Below are positions 6,933 to 7,798 of a DNA stretch of 7,798 nucleotides, piece after piece (positions within the stretch are counted from its first letter, which is position 1; every line of letters starts with the position of its first letter). The DNA comes from Pseudomonadota bacterium (lineage in GTDB: Bacteria; Pseudomonadota; Gammaproteobacteria; UBA5335). A model generated the notes under the pieces. It was not told where the DNA came from, searched no databases, and saw only the letters and a program-made list of their open reading frames with translations. The translations under genes and the position numbers were made by a program. The stretch covers positions 1 through 7,798 of the forward strand of contig JAJXTQ010000081.1 of NCBI GenBank assembly GCA_021783685.1. Direction: 5' to 3'.

Positions 6933-6971
6933 AAAAAACCGCGATGGCCGAAGGGGGAAGCCATCGCGGTT
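6931..6971 (-). terminator. Strong Rho-independent terminator (leftward)
   Basis: A perfect 12-bp inverted repeat, AACCGCGATGGC (6937-6948) and GCCATCGCGGTT (6960-6971), encloses an 11-base pyrimidine-rich loop (as read on the - strand). On the - strand it is followed by eight T (ending 6931). The T-tract lies only on the left, so the element terminates leftward transcripts, that is, the proposed sRNA or polA read-through, not engB. Confidence 0.9.
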
Positions 6972-7045
6972 ACAGCGGACTGCGGTCTTGGGGGAAACCG
7001 GCCAGCCCGCTTACTCAGGGTAGGAAGAGTATCGTTGCGATACTC
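6931..7045 (-). ncRNA. Candidate envelope-stress sRNA (ErsA/Spot 42-position), ~115 nt
   Basis: This is a proposed small RNA in the polA-engB gap, in the same orientation as polA. Seen on the - strand: hairpin 1, GAGTATCG-CAA-CGATACTC (7045-7027, 8 perfect pairs); a 16-nt unpaired linker UUCCUACCCUGAGUAA (7026-7011) resembling an anti-Shine-Dalgarno seed; hairpin 2 (7010-6975), with outer arms GCGGGCU/AGUCCGC, inner arms CGGUUU/AGACCG and the loop CCCCCA; hairpin 3, the 12-bp terminator stem, with a U8 tail suited to Hfq. The 5' end is inferred from the sigma-E-type promoter at 7079-7052. Known: Spot 42 lies between polA and engB in E. coli, and I recall that ErsA of P. aeruginosa (about 130 nt, AlgU-dependent) has the same location. 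Inferred: this is their functional counterpart. No open reading frame of note lies inside. An untranslated polA 3' region is the alternative, but a terminator candidate upstream argues against it. Confidence 0.72.
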
Positions 7046-7051
7046 GAAAAC

Positions 7052-7079
7052 ATAGACCGGGCCGTTTTCCGGAAGTTCC
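7052..7079 (-). promoter_or_regulatory. Sigma-E/AlgU-type promoter for the candidate sRNA
   Basis: On the - strand, CGGAACTT has its -35 core GGAACTT at 7079-7073, followed by 16 bases and then TCTAT (7056-7052) in the context GGTCTAT. The consensus for RpoE/AlgU-class factors is GGAACTT - N16-17 - TCTRA, so the -35 is perfect and the -10 misses one base. Predicted initiation falls at about 7046-7044, exactly where hairpin 1 begins. No sigma-70 pair of similar quality is visible here. Confidence 0.68.
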
Positions 7080-7089
7080 GGCGGCGACG

Positions 7090-7113
7090 AAAAAAAACAT
7101 CCGTCCACGAATG
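7090..7113 (-). terminator. Candidate Rho-independent terminator after polA
   Basis: On the - strand, CATTCG (7113-7108), the loop TGGA and CGGATG (7103-7098) form a 6-bp stem with one U-G pair, followed directly by eight T (7097-7090). It lies 30 bases after the polA stop and just before the sigma-E-type promoter, so it would separate polA from the sRNA unit. The stem is short and of moderate stability, so termination may be partial. Confidence 0.5.
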
Positions 7114-7143
7114 TGGCGATCAGGAGCGGTTTCGACCGGGTCG

Positions 7144-7798
7144 TCAGCTGCCGTGGGCGGCGTCCCAGTTCGCACCGACGCCCGCCTCCACCTCCAGCGG
7201 CACGGCCAGATCCGCCGCGCCCTGCATGCGCGTCAGCACCCCCTCCCGGACCGACGCGACGGCGTCGCTGGGGATCTCGAACACCAGTTCGTCGTGCACC
7301 TGCAGGATCATCCGTGCCGGCACGGCCGCGTCGAGGATCCAGCGATCGATGGCGATCATGGCGCGCTTGATGATGTCCGCGGCGGTGCCCTGCATGGGGG
7401 CATTGATGGCGGTGCGCTCGGCGTACTGGCGCAGGCTCGCGTTGCGGGCCTGGATATCCGGCACGTAAAGGCGGCGGCCGAACACGGTTTCCACATAGCC
7501 CTGCTCGCGCGCCCGCGCGCGGGTCTGGTCCATGAAGACGCGCACGCCGGGATAGCGCTCGAAGTACAGATCGACGTAGCGCTGCGCCGCCTCGCGCGCG
7601 ATGCCGAGCTGGCGCGCCAGCCCGAAGGCCGACATGCCGTAGATGAGGCCGAAGTTGATGGCCTTGGCGGCGCGGCGCTGCTCGCCCTGCACCTGCTCCA
7701 CGGGCACGCCGAACACCTCCGCCGCCGTGGCGCGGTGTACGTCCTCGCCCTGCGCGAAGGCCTGGCACAGCCGCGCATCGCCGGACAGATGCGCCATG
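7144..7798 (-). CDS. polA: DNA polymerase I, C-terminal fragment (5' end outside window)
   Basis: This is the last ~217 residues of the polymerase domain of DNA polymerase I, which fills gaps in repair and replaces RNA primers. The gene enters from the right edge, so the ATG at 7797 is an internal methionine, not the start. Counting from that Met, motif B is [14 protein letters not shown] (41-54), with R41, K45, F49 and Y53 matching E. coli R754, K758, F762 and Y766. Motif C is QVHDELVFE (166-174), with D169 matching D882; the spacing between the two motifs equals that of E. coli. Phe at the 762 position is the usual residue giving discrimination against dideoxynucleotides. The end ([10 protein letters not shown]) is at the family's normal terminus. 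The TGA stop is followed by 211 bp before the engB stop, which hold a terminator candidate and the proposed sRNA unit. Identification is certain. Confidence 0.98.
   Translation of the reverse strand, partial: MAHLSGDARLCQAFAQGEDVHRATAAEVFGVPVEQVQGEQRRAAKAINFGLIYGMSAFGLARQLGIAREAAQRYVDLYFERYPGVRVFMDQTRARAREQGYVETVFGRRLYVPDIQARNASLRQYAERTAINAPMQGTAADIIKRAMIAIDRWILDAAVPARMILQVHDELVFEIPSDAVASVREGVLTRMQGAADLAVPLEVEAGVGANWDAAHGS

Noticed and set aside
6944..7468. A 174-codon + strand frame starting inside the terminator hairpin.
   Set aside because: It is antisense to the sRNA unit and polA, with no ribosome binding site and no protein-like features.
6818..7768. A 316-codon - strand frame across polA, the intergenic gap and the end of engB.
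   Set aside because: It is out of frame with polA, antisense to engB and crosses both terminator hairpins. Composition is Arg/Gly-rich and shadow-like.

Overview
The window looks like a piece of a high-GC gammaproteobacterial chromosome, probably close to the replication origin. The GyrB fragment carries the tail of the large Toprim-domain insert found in gammaproteobacterial gyrases. The right half has the order dsbA - cytochrome c4 - engB - (sRNA locus) - polA, which I recall from Pseudomonas. Genes are tightly packed, and there is no sign of mobile DNA, CRISPR, tRNA or rRNA. I cannot name the genus.

Left part (1-1396, + strand): the 3' end of gyrB is followed after one base by a SAM hydroxide adenosyltransferase (DUF62) gene. 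This gene converges on, and overlaps by 8 bp, a leftward gene set.

Middle (1389-6170, - strand). Read in the direction of transcription, the genes are a diheme cytochrome c4, a DsbA-type thiol oxidase with an unusual CHIC active site, a Kef-type CPA2 cation:proton antiporter with a C-terminal NAD-binding RCK domain, an orphan NmrA-like Rossmann protein, and a small secreted phosphatase-like protein of the DUF442 type. Gaps are 23, 65, 4 and 9 bases. Cytochrome c4 and DsbA are both periplasmic, redox-linked proteins. The last three genes probably form one transcript with the antiporter.

Right part (6171-7798): a 153-bp divergent region separates cytochrome c4 from engB, a ribosome-assembly GTPase on the + strand. 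The 3' end of polA enters from the right on the - strand.

The most interesting region is the 211-bp gap between polA and engB. Reading leftward it contains a candidate polA terminator, a close match to an RpoE/AlgU (sigma-E type) promoter, and about 115 nt that fold on paper into two hairpins plus a perfect 12-bp terminator stem followed by eight U. This is the same place and orientation as Spot 42 in enterics and, as I recall, the AlgU-dependent ErsA sRNA of Pseudomonas. I therefore propose an unannotated envelope-stress sRNA here. No alignment or database search was possible.
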